DNA of 64,000 nt from Pocillopora verrucosa (lineage: Eukaryota; Cnidaria; Anthozoa; Scleractinia; Pocilloporidae), in assembly GCF_036669915.1 (NCBI RefSeq), contig NC_089313.1:16130575-16194574 (forward strand), in the 5' to 3' direction. Below the pieces are notes generated by a model that saw only the letters and a list, made by a program, of their open reading frames with translations, made no database searches and was not told where the DNA came from. The position numbers and the translations under genes are program-made. Below, one piece after another: positions 29,301 through 42,400 of the stretch (position 1 is its first letter; each line of letters starts with the position of its first letter).

Positions 29301-32300
29301 TCGAACGCCTTACATTGCATATTTCGTCTGCTTTGATTTTTCGTCAGTTTTGTTATATTCTTCGAAAAATTTCTGCTGTGATTAGTTTTGCGACTTGCTG
29401 GATTTCTGACAAATATTGATAAGGGTAGCTGGTGCATAAAAAATCTTTTCTTGCAACTGACAGTTGACATTACAGGTTAATACTTTACCGTGTGATTGTG
29501 AAGTAGTTGCTGACTCAGTCTTTCCCAGTTTTCCTTGTCATAGTTGACTCGATAAAAGCCTGTTTGTCCTACGTTTGCCTTAAACCAACCAGACTCGCTG
29601 AAGGATAGCTGAAATGTAACTAGGAATTGAAAGCATATATTTCTGTAAGCGTCAAAGACAGAACGACTGGAACAGAGCAATCGTTAGTTGAGAATAAGAA
29701 GCAATCAGGGATTGCATTGGTTTTCCTCCACTGTGCACTGTGATTGATCTAGAAAACTCAAGCCACTTCTCAACCAATCAAATCTAAGATGAAAAACAGT
29801 GGCGACTTGGTCTCTTGTCTTTGCTGCACTTGATGCCATTTAACTATATGCACTTGGATTTCATTGGCTGCTTATGATTACGTTTTTGTCTTAATTGTCA
29901 ACGTAAACGATACGTCAATGGGATCACACAGTATTGGAATTCTCACCTGAAGTCTTGTTTATCCAAACTGTATTGATACTATCATGTGAATCCCTGGTAA
30001 TGTATGTCAGCGGAATGAACCATCCAGGTCTGAATAAGGGGTGAAGAAATGTGAGATTTTAGGATTAGCTTTGGGTTAATGTTTTTATGAGCTGCTTTGA
30101 AGTAAAGAGTCTACCAAAACATGTTGGGAAATGTGTGGGGAAGTGATGGCCGATGTTAGGCTCAAAAATAATTAAGTGTTTTAAAGCGAAAGTCAAGAAC
30201 GTGTGGCGATTTAAATTTTCGCTGAGGTCTTCTTTTCCATTCTAAAACAGTTGAACAGTTGTTTTTAGCAAATCTCTAAATCAAAAGCACAGAAAGTCTC
30301 AACGTTTGACGCGTTGTTTAAACATGCCCCCAAAAATTTTATTGCACGTGGCTTGGTGACCTCTATTGAAAGGTATTTGCTATGCTTCCAAAGTGCGAAA
30401 ATAACTATAAAGAAAATCCCAACACTCGGAAAAGATGACAATAAACTTACGTTTCTGTATGTCCATCTTTTAAATGTTGCGAAGTAAAATCTCGGAAGAA
30501 TCTTTTCTGACTCGCTGTGTACGACAAGCGGCCATCTTTTTTCTGAGTGTTGTCGCTGATTATAGATATAACAGGAAATCCTTTTTGGCTCACCCATGGA
30601 GCCATTACTGTTGCAACATCTAAATGATTTTCAGTGGCCTGTGTATGAAGTCAAAAGCTCTATTGGGTTTTGTTCTGTGTTATAGTACTAATCCTGAGTT
30701 ATACATTAATGTCATGAGAATACAGGGAATTACCGCAGACCAAAACAGCTTTGTCTAAGAAGTCTGACGCGCTGTTGACTATCGAAACTTTCTGTCGTGT
30801 TTTTCATCTTTTCAACACCAACAATTTCAAAAGGGGGGGGGGCCGACACAATGAGAAGTATACATTAAGCACTCACCAAACTCATCGCTTTCCAAAGATC
30901 CAACGCCTTGGCATTTGAAAATTGGTGATCCTTTAGGTAAATCTAAATCGAGAGGTGAAGGAAAACTCTTTTAAAAATGTGTAGAGGATTAAGTTTATAC
31001 TTTGTAATTTCTGAAGGAATAAAATGGGAGGTTGAAAAAAAAATCAGCGGAAATAAACAAGAAACGATGCCTGATTTGCCTAGGAGTTTAATACCTGAAT
31101 TCCTCTTCTGAAAGTTTCTACTCCGAGGAAGTTTTGCATCATTCTAATGAGGGCTGAACTCTGTAAAATCAAACATTTGTGAGAAATAATAGTCGTTATT
31201 AGCAAGCCACAGTCGTTAGATCTCTGACAATAGCGCACGGATATTTGAAAATAGTTCGGAATCGTACCTTGTGGTATGTTATTTTATCCACGATTTCGTT
31301 TATTTCTGCTGGATTGTGAACTTTAACAGACACAGGATGAGTATACATTGAGCTGTCTACATCAAGAGCTTCTCTCGACGTATCCAGTATGAATTGGTCT
31401 TCCTATAACACAAAAAATACCTAAATTCTAATTTTTAAGCACAGAGATATGTTTCGTTACCTCAAACTCTGTGGAAGTGATTTTTTTGAAAACACCTCTC
31501 CTTAAAGGGTGGGTATCTATTTTAGCTTACTCTTCACTTTTGTTTTCATTAGATGAGTCAAAGAGGCCTGGAGAAGAAAAGGTACTAGAAAGCGGGGGAT
31601 GATGAGATGGTAGCCATTGAAAGATGCAGTAACATCTATTGAAGATCAGGACCAATGGAGAACTTTTCTGAAGGGCCGCAGGTTACGTTCGGGAGACTAA
31701 GAGTATTGGTAAGTAGTGCTCTTACCCTTTTCCACTGATTGTTATAGTTATCAGTGGCAAGATATTCCATGTAGACAGCGAATCCTTCATTCAACCACAA
31801 GTCATTCCACCATTTCATTGTCACTAAGTTGCCAAACCACTGAAAGAAGTAAGAAAGAAGTATTTAAGTCATTCGTGTACGGAAGTGACTAGTCATTCTC
31901 CCTACTAGCTGCTATACATTTCTTTCTGAATTGGTAGAGAGAAGCTGGAGTTATATCAATATAACACCTTTTAGCTAGTAATTTTGTCCCTTCTCGTCAC
32001 CGAAGATAAGAAGCGACAACCAATAAAAACTTCAAAGAACTAAGACAAGTTACAGTCGTTTGCAGAAGTAGTGGTGAAATATGACCAGTAGAAGGAAAAC
32101 TGTTCACCAAGCGACCCCCCCCCCCCTTTCCCTTCGCAGTGTTGCAAGCTAAGCAGTATCTTGTACAAAACATTGAATTGGAGAAGGGGGGGTTGCTATT
32201 GGTTTTTTACACTAAATTTTTTCTTGGCCATTCAATGAAATCGGGAAACACATTTTTGCTCAAGGTGTCTCAAAATTTTTTGAAACTGGTTGTAGCAGCA

Positions 32301-35300
32301 CACTAAGTTCAAAATAGAACCATACACCAAAATATTGAGTTTGGTGTCGACACATCTGCTTGCGCAAGTATCTTGATGCGGTGAAAACATTGCCCGTACC
32401 TGGTGCGCAAGTTCATGATTCACAATCATGGTAACCAGTTTCTTATCAGCCACGCTTCCGGTGCTCGGATCAAACAGTACAGCAGATTCACGAAATGTAA
32501 CTAGTCCCCAGTTTTCCATAGCACCACCCATATCTGGAATTGCTATGAGATCTGTAAAACAATGATTTGAACGATTTCAGAAATAATAAATTACTATATC
32601 AGGTAGGAATTACTTGTCAAACGCTGTTGTGAAATTCTGACTCACTTTAGACCTCATGGTGAATTAGGTGTGGTCTACTTTGCGTCCTCCCTCAATCATT
32701 TGGGTGAGTGGGAGAGGGAGGGAGGGGTTGGTATATTCTGGTCGTGTTTCGATGAAATTAACCTGATCCCCCCATAATGTTCTGTAGAATTCTTATGATC
32801 CTCACCTTGCTGGCATTTAACTGATGGTCAATTTTCTTAAGTTCCCTCTATATACTCTTTTTGCAACGACTGATTCCTCAGCTTTCTCCCTGAAAACCTT
32901 GTAACCTTCCCCAAAATTCTCCCCCCCCCCTTCCCCGTGCTATAAATAGTGAATGTTCCCTAGCAATAGCTTATGAGCAGTCAGAAGTTATTAACCAAGT
33001 GAGGAAGGGCCAATTGTAATACTTCTCAGTCTTTAACCTACCTAACTTAGGAAGTGGATACGGAACCTTGAAGAAATCTTCGTAATATTCCAACGTGCGC
33101 TTGGCAACATCGAGAGCAAAGTCCACACTGTGTATAGCATCAGGCTTAGACCACACTCTTATCTAAAAAATATCACAAGCATCAAATTTAAACCTGGTGT
33201 ATCACCAACGAGTTCTCTGATTTAGCATTCGGAGTTAATGAGGATTAAATGCTTGCAGGCAACTTAGAATTTTACTTATCCCCCGCTTTTTTTTGTTAAG
33301 TCACCAAGCTTTTCACGAGATTTGAGCTCTTTCACAGTACGTGATTTACTTAGATGTCGATTAGATGTTTCTCCTGTTGTTTCAAAAGAAAGGGTTTCGA
33401 TGTCCTTCTTCATTCTAAAATGTGTTCCAATATTCATGAGATTAATTCAGAAAAAAAGATGTCTCGAGACTGTTCAATTTTAACACAGGCTAATTGTGGT
33501 GGTAATCAAAGGATATAGCGATTGTTAGAAGCTGTATTCAGGAATTTTTCAGGATAATCGTAATTTCCACTGCTTAATTGAAGTGATTTGTATTCTTGAA
33601 TGCATTATTTTGACTATATCTAAACCTCATCCGCCGAATAATATAAGATGGCAGTTTTACAATCGAGATTGATAGCTGAAATATTCTGGTGCAAAAAAAT
33701 GGACGGAGTATTCACAATTAAGAAAAGAAGTAGATAGGATATCCTTGAAAATCTTTCCTCTAACGATACTAAGGGTGCTTTCTAAGTCTTGCCAAATTAA
33801 ACGAACTATCTATACCTGAGGTTTGGTAATGTTTTGTACAATCGTCTTTGTTAATGGACATTCAGAGCTTCATTACATCTTGCGGTTAGTCCGCCAGCAA
33901 AGAAGCTTGAAAAGTCACTGGTTCCACTCAATTACGTCAGTTGTCAGAACTGCCCCTTTCCATTTATGGACATAACGGTCCAATCGGCCTCTTCTGACGA
34001 TTGGAAAGCCCTCATAATTAGTTAAGTTGTGACCTGGAAGTCTTACTTGTGGAGTCTTACACCGTGAAATTTAACTCCAGGTCAATTATCCTACCTTTCT
34101 GTCACTCTTAGTTTTTGACTCTCTATACTCAAAGTCACACACGATAAACGCCACCAGATACGTTGGCATAGGAACGCTTGCACTGAAACGGCTCTCCACA
34201 AGACCATCGTGTCTTTTGTCACTCGACTCTAGAGGCATGTTGGACAGCGCTTTGTGATTGTCGTCATGTGCTACAGTGATGTGGAAAACCGCTTTAAATG
34301 CGGGCTCGTCGAAACATGGAAATGCCGAGCGAGCGTTTGTAGCCTCGAACTGAGTTGTGGCTAGGTATCTGCAATTTGAAATCAAAGATACATTCAGGGA
34401 TTGACTAGAACAGATTAAAAATCATGAAGCATAGTTGATTGTCCCGTGGCAACGCACTGAATTCAGGTTTGAATTTATGTATCTCTAGTCGCTGTTTGAA
34501 CGCTTGATATCTCAATTTGCCCAATCCTCGCTACTGTCTTCATCGAATTTTTCATGAAAATCTTTCTTAGAATTTGGTGTTGAATCAAACAAAACCCTCC
34601 CGATAATTTTTCCTCATTCTCATCACATGTCTGCTTAAAAATGTATCAATATTGTAAGGAGAAAATATTTATTGGTCACTAACCTGACTTGTCCGCTTTT
34701 CGTCTTGTAGCTACTTCGATAAAATCCCTCCATGTTTTTAGATAGAACTCCACTGAATTCCATATTAAGTGAATATCTTTCTTTTTCTTTGAGCTCCTCA
34801 TTTGTGGCAATCAAATATTGTTGATTTTCCTTGTGCTGCATTCGTCTTACAATCGTTAAACGTTTTTGTTTTGAATCTGTGAGTTGTATTTCTCCAACGC
34901 TGAGATCGCGCATGTGTAATATTAAGTTCTTCGTTGGTTGAAAGCATCGAAGTAAGATGTTAACTGTGCCTGTAAACTTGAACGTTGTTAAATTTGGATG
35001 GATATAAATGCGGTAGGATAGTGGAAGAACTTGTTTTGGTAGGCGAATGTTGTTATGCGGGAATGGCATTCCCTTGTCAAGAGTTGATTGTCTAACGGAC
35101 GGTTCTTGGTTTCGCTTGAATTTAAACACCAAACTAAAGTCTTCGCTGTACCCATTGATGAAAGTGTAAACTGTCGAAACAGCAATGATCAAAGCCACGC
35201 TAAACGCCAAAGCGAGGGGAAAGAGTCGGGAGACCGCCATGAAACCACAACGGTCAATAACAGCGTTTGTACCCAGATTTTTTAAATAATTGTTTTCGAT

Positions 35301-35342
35301 TTTGCGGTCAATGGTTCGTCGGGCAAATCTATTAGCTTGCAA
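23309..35342 (-). CDS. M1 transmembrane zinc aminopeptidase, copy A
   Basis: Removes N-terminal residues from peptides, probably at the cell surface. Exons in coding order: 35342-34684, 34368-34095, 33162-33042, 32551-32400, 31839-31726, 31402-31268, 31160-31095, 30942-30877, 30638-30451, 30029-29947, 29619-29489, 27993-27938, 27407-27260, 26840-26767, 26491-26390, 25464-25288, 24811-24668, 24126-24045 and 23461-23309. All are in phase, giving 974 residues. A short cytoplasmic N-terminus and a hydrophobic anchor at about 40-63 give type II topology; a later ATG at 35240 is possible. GGAMEN is 360-365. HELAH (H397, E398, H401) with E420 in WLNEGFA is the zinc site. Y483 is the transition-state tyrosine, followed by KSS where copy B and most family members have [16 protein letters not shown] and a full ERAP1-C-like domain follow. 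The nearest vertebrate types are glutamyl, N or ER/insulin-regulated aminopeptidases, and I cannot choose between them. Intron 11 carries a 46-bp minisatellite. Confidence 0.95.
28095..29263 (+). repeat. 46-bp minisatellite, about 25 units, in an aminopeptidase A intron
   Basis: The unit starts GTTTGTATCTCG, continues CGCAACTTTAGCTGTC and ends CATTTGATTGTTAC, with a regular 46-bp period. Early units are diverged. Units at about 28780-29040 are near-identical and share GTTTGTGTCTCG with AACTTAAGC, which suggests recent expansion. The array lies in the intron between exons 29619-29489 and 27993-27938. There are no spacers between units, so this is not a CRISPR array. Confidence 0.9.
31887..31985. 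mobile_element. Partial MITE fragment in aminopeptidase A intron
   Basis: CATTCTCCCTACTAGCTGCT and ATACATTTCTTTCTGAATTG parallel the 1336 element (CTCCCCTCTAGCTGTTATAC). Ends are not preserved. Confidence 0.4.
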
Positions 35343-36454
35343 CAGGTGTCAATGACAGGTCGTTTTATAGAAGACTGAGAAGTTAGAGTAGCTTAATACA
35401 ATTTGATCATTCAATGTCGCCTCTCTAACTCTGAAACGGAACAAATTGAATTTCTTTGCCGTAACTCAAGGCAGGTCAACTCCTTTAAAAGTAGGGATCA
35501 ATGTCAGCATCTGAGCAACTGTCCACCTACCCCTCTCCGAACCCAACAACAGTTAAGGTTAATGTTAGGTTCGGGGAGGGGTAGTTGGGTAGTTGGGCAG
35601 TTGCCCAGATACTGATATTGATCCAAAAAAAGAAACTCTCGAGGTATAAAAAAGTAATACTATAAAAAATAAACATCAAATAAACATCAAAGGATGATTT
35701 GTGGTTATCTTTCTTTACATGAAAAAATCATGAGATTTCTTTTAAAATTGGATTTCGAATGTATTTGTACCAGTAAATCTGTTGTCATGACACCAAAACA
35801 ATTTTCTTAACTGATTTAGCTACTCCTTCGAAAGGGTCAGTTTTATCCTAAATACGAAATTAAAATTTTGGCGCCTGTAGCTTGATAATCATCGGTTCAA
35901 GTCGGAGCAAAGTTTCAGGAGACAAATTTCTCTCTTGTTAGATGAGTTTGAACGTGCGCAGTGCTTCCCAGATTTTCAAATGGATTCCTTTTGCTGGTCC
36001 CAGAGTTATTCGCGGGCATCTGCGAAGTCGAGCACGAACCGGAAATGAGAAGTGCGCTGGCCACCTGTGTCAACCTGCTGCTTTCTTGAATGAACTAAAT
36101 TCATCTCTTTAAGGAGTTTTTTATTTCACTCACTGTTTTTCCTGCATCATCGAACAAGAAACAAAACTTTACAGAGGATTTAAACGCTTCATTACCATAG
36201 GTTAATGCGAAAACCTAATGTTTTTACACATCATTTGATCTTGTTGCGCGCGCGCTTTTTAGCCCGTCTTCCTATTGGTGGATTCTGTATTTACATCACT
36301 ATTGCTGCTTGGGGATCGTTGTAAATATCTCAAATTAGACACCTAAAATAATCGCATGATCTTATTGGTATAGAAAACCATAGGCAGATCTGGCAAAACC
36401 GTGAACGAGCGTGGGAAGGTAAAAAAAGAAAAGCAAAAGTTGTGATTTTTACTG
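35343..36454. other. Divergent spacer between the two aminopeptidase genes
   Basis: About 1.1 kb separates the two start codons and must hold both promoters. It contains a foldback element (35495-35624). The rest is AT-rich with GC-richer patches near the copy B start. No TATA box can be placed with confidence and no other gene is seen. Confidence 0.55.
35495..35624. mobile_element. Foldback (inverted-repeat) element in the aminopeptidase promoter region
   Basis: The left arm reads GGATCAATGTCAGCATCTGA then GCAACTGTCCACCTACCCCT. The right arm is its near-perfect inverse, ending GATACTGATATTGATCC. The arms are about 50 bp and the loop about 20 bp (around ACAGTTAAGGTTAATG). There is no ORF. 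This fits a short non-autonomous hairpin element. Confidence 0.75.
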
Positions 36455-39400
36455 ATGATGCGCGAACGAGCGGGATATAGAGCCGCTCCGGAAGAAGATG
36501 GCAGCGAATCTTTATCTCCAAATTCGCGATCACGCGTTAAGTATCAAGGAAATCGATTCTGTAATGGGAAACTGTGCGCGATCTTTCTAACGTTATCCAT
36601 TGCTCTTGGTGCAGTTGTCTTGTTCATTTTCTCTGCATTCGTCCATGCATCTGATAGCGAAATTGAATTTTATCGTCGAGCCGTGAACTATGTCACAGGA
36701 GATCGATTTGCCCGATCAACAGAGACCGAGAAAGATTTCCCGCACAAACACATCCTATTACCGAAGGATATAAAACCAGAAAGATATCAAGTGTACCTTC
36801 ATCCAAACTTATCAAGCTTCGATTTTCACGGAGGGGTGAAAATCGATGTGGTCTGCGAGAAACCGACAAGAAATATTCTTCTACATGTCAAACACCTGAA
36901 GATCACAAGCTATGGTGTTCAGGATTCTAGTCGCAACCACCTTCCTGTGTTACGAGTGGCAGAAAGCAAGAAGCTAGAGCAATATCTGGTTGAGATGAAA
37001 GATGAGCTGAAGGAAGGCGAAAAATACACTGTGAACCTTCAATTTAATGGTCATTTGTCGAACACAATGACAGGATTTTACAAGAGTTCGTACAAGACCA
37101 AGAGCGGAGAAGTCAGGTAATATTTCTATTCTTAACCCTTTCACTCCCAGTGGTGATTAACATGTAACGTCTCCCAATAATATCCATAGGTTATCCAGCA
37201 AAAAGGTATTGAGAATTTTCAAACTTATCAGGTGGAAGTTGTCATCTTGCTCTGACACCAACTTCTCGTAATAATTTACAAGGAAATGTGTAAATGCTAA
37301 ATGGGAGAATTTGCAATCAGATTTTGGGAGTTAAAGGCTTAATTCATTATAATCGTGAATTAGATGAAGGTGAATTGATCGTTCTAACGTAACCCTCCGT
37401 CGAAGCAAAATTTTTGTTGAAGCCTTGACAGGGGTTTAAGCTTGAACGTCAGATTTTCGAGATTCCCGGTGTCATTTTACCTTGAGTAATTTCACGTTGA
37501 TACGCAACTAACATGTACCCGTAATCAAAACACAACAGTTTCGCTAGAAATTATTTGCGTAATTATCTTATTCATAAATGCCTTTCACGGTGATCTCCTG
37601 ACGCAGACTTTTCTTTAATTGTCAATATCAAATTAGGCCAGAAGCATATAACCAAGCAGGTTATAAGCTTGTGGTAAAGCAATTAGATTGTTAAAAAAAT
37701 AAAGCTAACAACAATTGGCGATTAATAGCAGGGCAAGATTCTTCATGGACGTATTTTTGTCATACATGACTATGACAGTTTAGTGACGGAGGTTTCATCT
37801 CGTTGGACTAAGCGGCTCTTTTGACTTGTTTCTGTCAATGCGGTGGGGTGGGACCGGTTTAAGAACTACGATGTAGAAGCAATTTTTTTTCTTGTAGATC
37901 GCTTTGTTGACAACCACCTCAACTATTACTTGTTCATTCATTTTTTCAAGGTACATGGCAACGACCCAATTTGAAGCCACGGACGCCCGAGCCGCCTTTC
38001 CCTGTTTTGACGAGCCCGAGTTCAAATCACAATTCATCGTCACCTTGGTGCACGAGAAGGGATACTCAGCCCTTTCCAACATGCCTGTGGAAAAGGTCAT
38101 CACACGTGACGACGGCTTCATGGAGAGCCACTTTAAGGAGAGTGTCAAGATGAGTACTTATTTACTGGCCTTCATCGTGTGTGATTTTGCTTACAAGGAA
38201 ACGCACTCTAAAGCTGGGAAGAAGGTTGGTGTCATTGAAGCCATAAAATGTTTGCATTTCTCAGTTGTCCTTTGCTTACTTTTGCTAACCGTCAGCGCTT
38301 TCACAAATCCTCACATAGTTTATTCCCTGTGGGGGTCCCAAGACGGGGGACCCGTTAGTGAGAAGGGGACTAAGAGCGTGGGGGTCTTATAAGACAGGAA
38401 GGACTTATTAGAAAGGGGGTCTTCTAAGACAGAAGGGTCGTATTACAGCGGGGGCCATATTAGATAGAAGGGGCTTGTTAAAGAGAGGGTCTGAATCGAT
38501 AGATGAGTTTGTTCTAGATTTCTGACTAGCTTAAATTGGAAAAGCAGATCTCTTCTGATGCCTGTTATTGCGCCCAAAATACACCACAAATCTTCGTGTA
38601 CTCCTTCCCATAAAATCAGGTGGCAATTTAAAACAACTTTACTCGGCCGCAGAAGATTTTCTGTTCTTTTTCCCTTCTCTCGTCACCTCTATAAGTGTGC
38701 GTCACGGACGCTTCGTGGCTCATTTAAAAGGACAACCACTGAGTAGAAGGTTCAAAAAACTTTTGTCTTCTAATTCAAAGTTTCCTCGTTCTTTGTAAAT
38801 GCATTATTGTTTAGTACAAGTACTTGATGTTTTCTTTCAGATTCGAGTTTGGTCCAGAAAGGATGCTATCGAAAGCACGAGATTGGCCGTCAGTGTGGCA
38901 GAAAACGTCCTGAATTATTACGAGGAGTTCTTCAATATACCATACCCTCTGCCTAAGATGGGTAGGTTGAAGATGTTAAAAGAGATATGTTCAATTTATT
39001 GATCCACAGGGAGACAAAGGAAAAACTGAATCCCACGAGAAGATATGAACCTTGCGCACCCGTTCCAGCTCCCCGGTAAACTCTCTATTAAAAGAAATAG
39101 TTTGGACCTCAAGAAGTAGAGAATTGTTATATGTTTGGAATTTTTTTGCGTCAAACTTTCAAACTAAACGTTTTCCTATTCATAATTTTTTTCACTCCGC
39201 AGACTTGGTTGCTGTGCCTGATTTCGCGGCTGGAGCGATGGAAAACTGGGGACTACTCACTTTCCGCGAAACTTACCTGCTGAGTGACCCGGCCTCTGCT
39301 AGCGCCGCTGACAAACAGGATGTAGCCGTAGTGGTGTCTCACGAGCTTGCGCACCAGTGGTTTGGTAACCTGGTCACTATGAAGTGGTGGAATGACTTGT

Positions 39401-42400
39401 GGCTCAACGAAGGCTTCGCTAACTATGTGGAATACATCGGAACGGATCATTTCCGAAAGGATTGGAAAGTGGTAAACTTGGATCCGTAAAAGTGCTCACA
39501 GTGCAAGTTTAGTAGTGATATAGAACAAGAATTTCGGGGAGCGCTGCAGTTGGATTTCTTACGTAGCTTAAAGGAATGCACAGGCGGATTTATCTGTGAA
39601 TAGATCCTGTAGCTTAAGTAATTGTCGGAACACTTCCGCTGAACCTTTAATATCAGAGAACGCTCCGACGGAATAGTATAGCGCAGCACGAGGGATGTTG
39701 GGATTGTAAGGCACTGAGGCACTGTGATTTGATCTGAGGGTGTCATACGTGATTTCACGGCACAGTTTTAGTGAATCAGGTTTTATTTGTGTAATTGCAG
39801 CATCGAGAGGCAGCTTTTTGCCATAACCAGTGTTGGGACCGTGAGATTCTAAGGCTCTATGACTTTAAGTTAAAGCATCAAAAGTGATTCTGCCTGGTAA
39901 TTTCAGTCAATGCGGTTCCATATGTAATTGCTGCATTGCTGGGTAACCGTTTTCCATACCCATTAACTATGCAGTGTGAAATACACCACGGTTTTTAAGA
40001 CGCGGTTGCCTGATTGTCAGTGCTCTGGACTCCTATCTGTTACCCCATGGTACAGAAATCAGGAAAAGCACGAGAGGCCTTTTGAGTCAGTCTCGCATGC
40101 ATACTCGGTTTTTTTTGTAGTTGTTGAAAAATATCGAATAATCAGAGAAGCGCATACCTCAAGCTGCATACCTTTCGATCATGTCACGATTAAATTTTAT
40201 TTTTAATCAATGCCTTTGTACGATTTGATTTCATTTGTTTTTCTGACTCTTTCTTCATTCATGTTGCAGCTGGAGCAGTTTGTTGCACACACATTACAGA
40301 CAGCATTGTCCGCTGACAGTATGGCCAACACTCACCCCATATCCGTCCCGGTCAAGAATCCCTCTCAGATCACGGAGATCTTTGACAGCATCTCTTATGA
40401 CAAAGTAAGATCCTACAATACATGATTCACCTTGTGTGATAAGATTTTACAACGTGTTTTACACGAAGACGTTGGTGGGTAGTAGTGAAAGTTTCAGCGG
40501 TGTAAGGTGGATGTTCCATTCGAAGACGTGAGGATGCTACAATGGCATCAGGTTATTTATAGTATTACAGATTATCACAGTTATCAACAAACAATGAGGT
40601 TGGGGGGGAGGAGTAGTCACGTGCATCCTAGGGACTCCCTCCCCCTTTGTCCGGAAGGTGGTGTACTTCATGTTTGTGGGCGGTGTCTCCATTTTATCGT
40701 GGGTGTTGTCTATACAGTGCGTGGGTATGAATCTCTAGTTACTAGTAATTATATTCTGTAACCATAGCTCAATACTCCCTCTTATACTTTTTAAAGGTTG
40801 CCTCATTCAACACTTACCTGACCTTTTCCTTTTGCAGGGTTCTTCCATTATTCGTATGCTTAGAAGTTTTATTGGAGACAAGAATTTCCAGAAAGGATTG
40901 GAGGTGTTTACTGATTCTTTCAATTGGCCATGAATTTATCCTTTAAAAATTTCCTTAAATCTCAATTTGTTGGTTTCACTTTTATTTTCAGCTTTATCTG
41001 AATCGTCACAAGTATGCTAATGCAGCCGCTGATGACCTATGGAGCGCTTTGAGTGAGGTAAATATGCGGATGAAACATACTGAAAGGCGCCAAAATATTT
41101 TGTGTCATTTTTTATGGTGGGTCAGGTTCTCGGTCAGCAGAGACGAGCCAGAAAGAGAGCGCACGTCGAGCATGCGCTGGAGATCAATTTTAGCAGCCCG
41201 CGCACCAATTTCCCGCCCAAAATTTCAAAAGAAAGCAAAAGAAACAATCGCAGTCCGGCAAAATAAGCAAACATTAATTGAAACGGTTATAAAATTCTGT
41301 ATGTGAAAAAAAAATAGGGAAAGAGTAAACTTGAGACTTTTCGTACTCAAAGCTTGTTCAAGTGCGGGTATCCTGTTTAATTACCGTTCCGTTTTGAGCT
41401 TTACCAAAAAAGGTATACGCCTCTAAAACACCGGGACTTACTGGCTTGTGTGTTTGTTTGTAACTCGTGCGAGACAACTTGGTTCTGATAGCCTGAAAGC
41501 GCGGCACGTAATCATTGCAACGTTAGCATATGCGCAGACGTCTGACCACTGCCTCCGTAGCCCTTGTTTCCTCTCGTTTTTTACTGGTCACTCTGGAGCC
41601 TGGAATAGGCTAGTATTCACATAGGATTCAGTAAGGAAAAAAAAACAAGAAAGAGGCAGTTATGATGAATCAAGAAGGAACAGGGAGGGCTGAAAATGTA
41701 CAAGATTGACTCGGGTCACAACTTACCATGAACAGGAAAACAGGCTGAATATAGTAAGATTTACAAACCTCAAGTAGCTTGTTTTAATTTTACGTAAGCC
41801 TTTCTTCTGTGCTCCCAACAGTTGTGTACCTGTAGGAAATTCAGGTGTTTTACCTTTGTTTTTTTACTAAGATCTGCAAGGATCTCGATGTAAAAGCTAT
41901 CATGGACACATGGATTAAACAGAAAGGGTACCCTGTGGTCTACATCGCGGAGAATAGCGCTCAAGCGAGAGATGGCTCTAAAAAGTTGTTCGCAACTCAG
42001 AAACGATTCTTACGAGACATTAGACAAGGAACAAAACAATACGATGACGAGTCTAAAGGGTATGTTTTGGACTGATATACTGGAGCTTGACCTTACAAAG
42101 GAAATAAATAACGATAAACCTCAAATTAGACATCTTAAACTTTGATATTGTAACTTAAAAGTCGTAACTTATGGCATTTACAGTTTACGTTGTAGTCAGG
42201 TTGGTCAATTAATTTCAGACATATGCTTCAAATCATTCAGTAGTCAACATGACGAGGTTTTCTTTTCGTCATCTTGAAATATAGTTCATGAAATTTATAT
42301 ATGTACATTTTGTGTCCACGTTTATTGGATACGTTTTGTAGTTATCAATGGCACATACCGCTGACATATGTGACGTCGCAAAACCCTCATAAGCAACATA

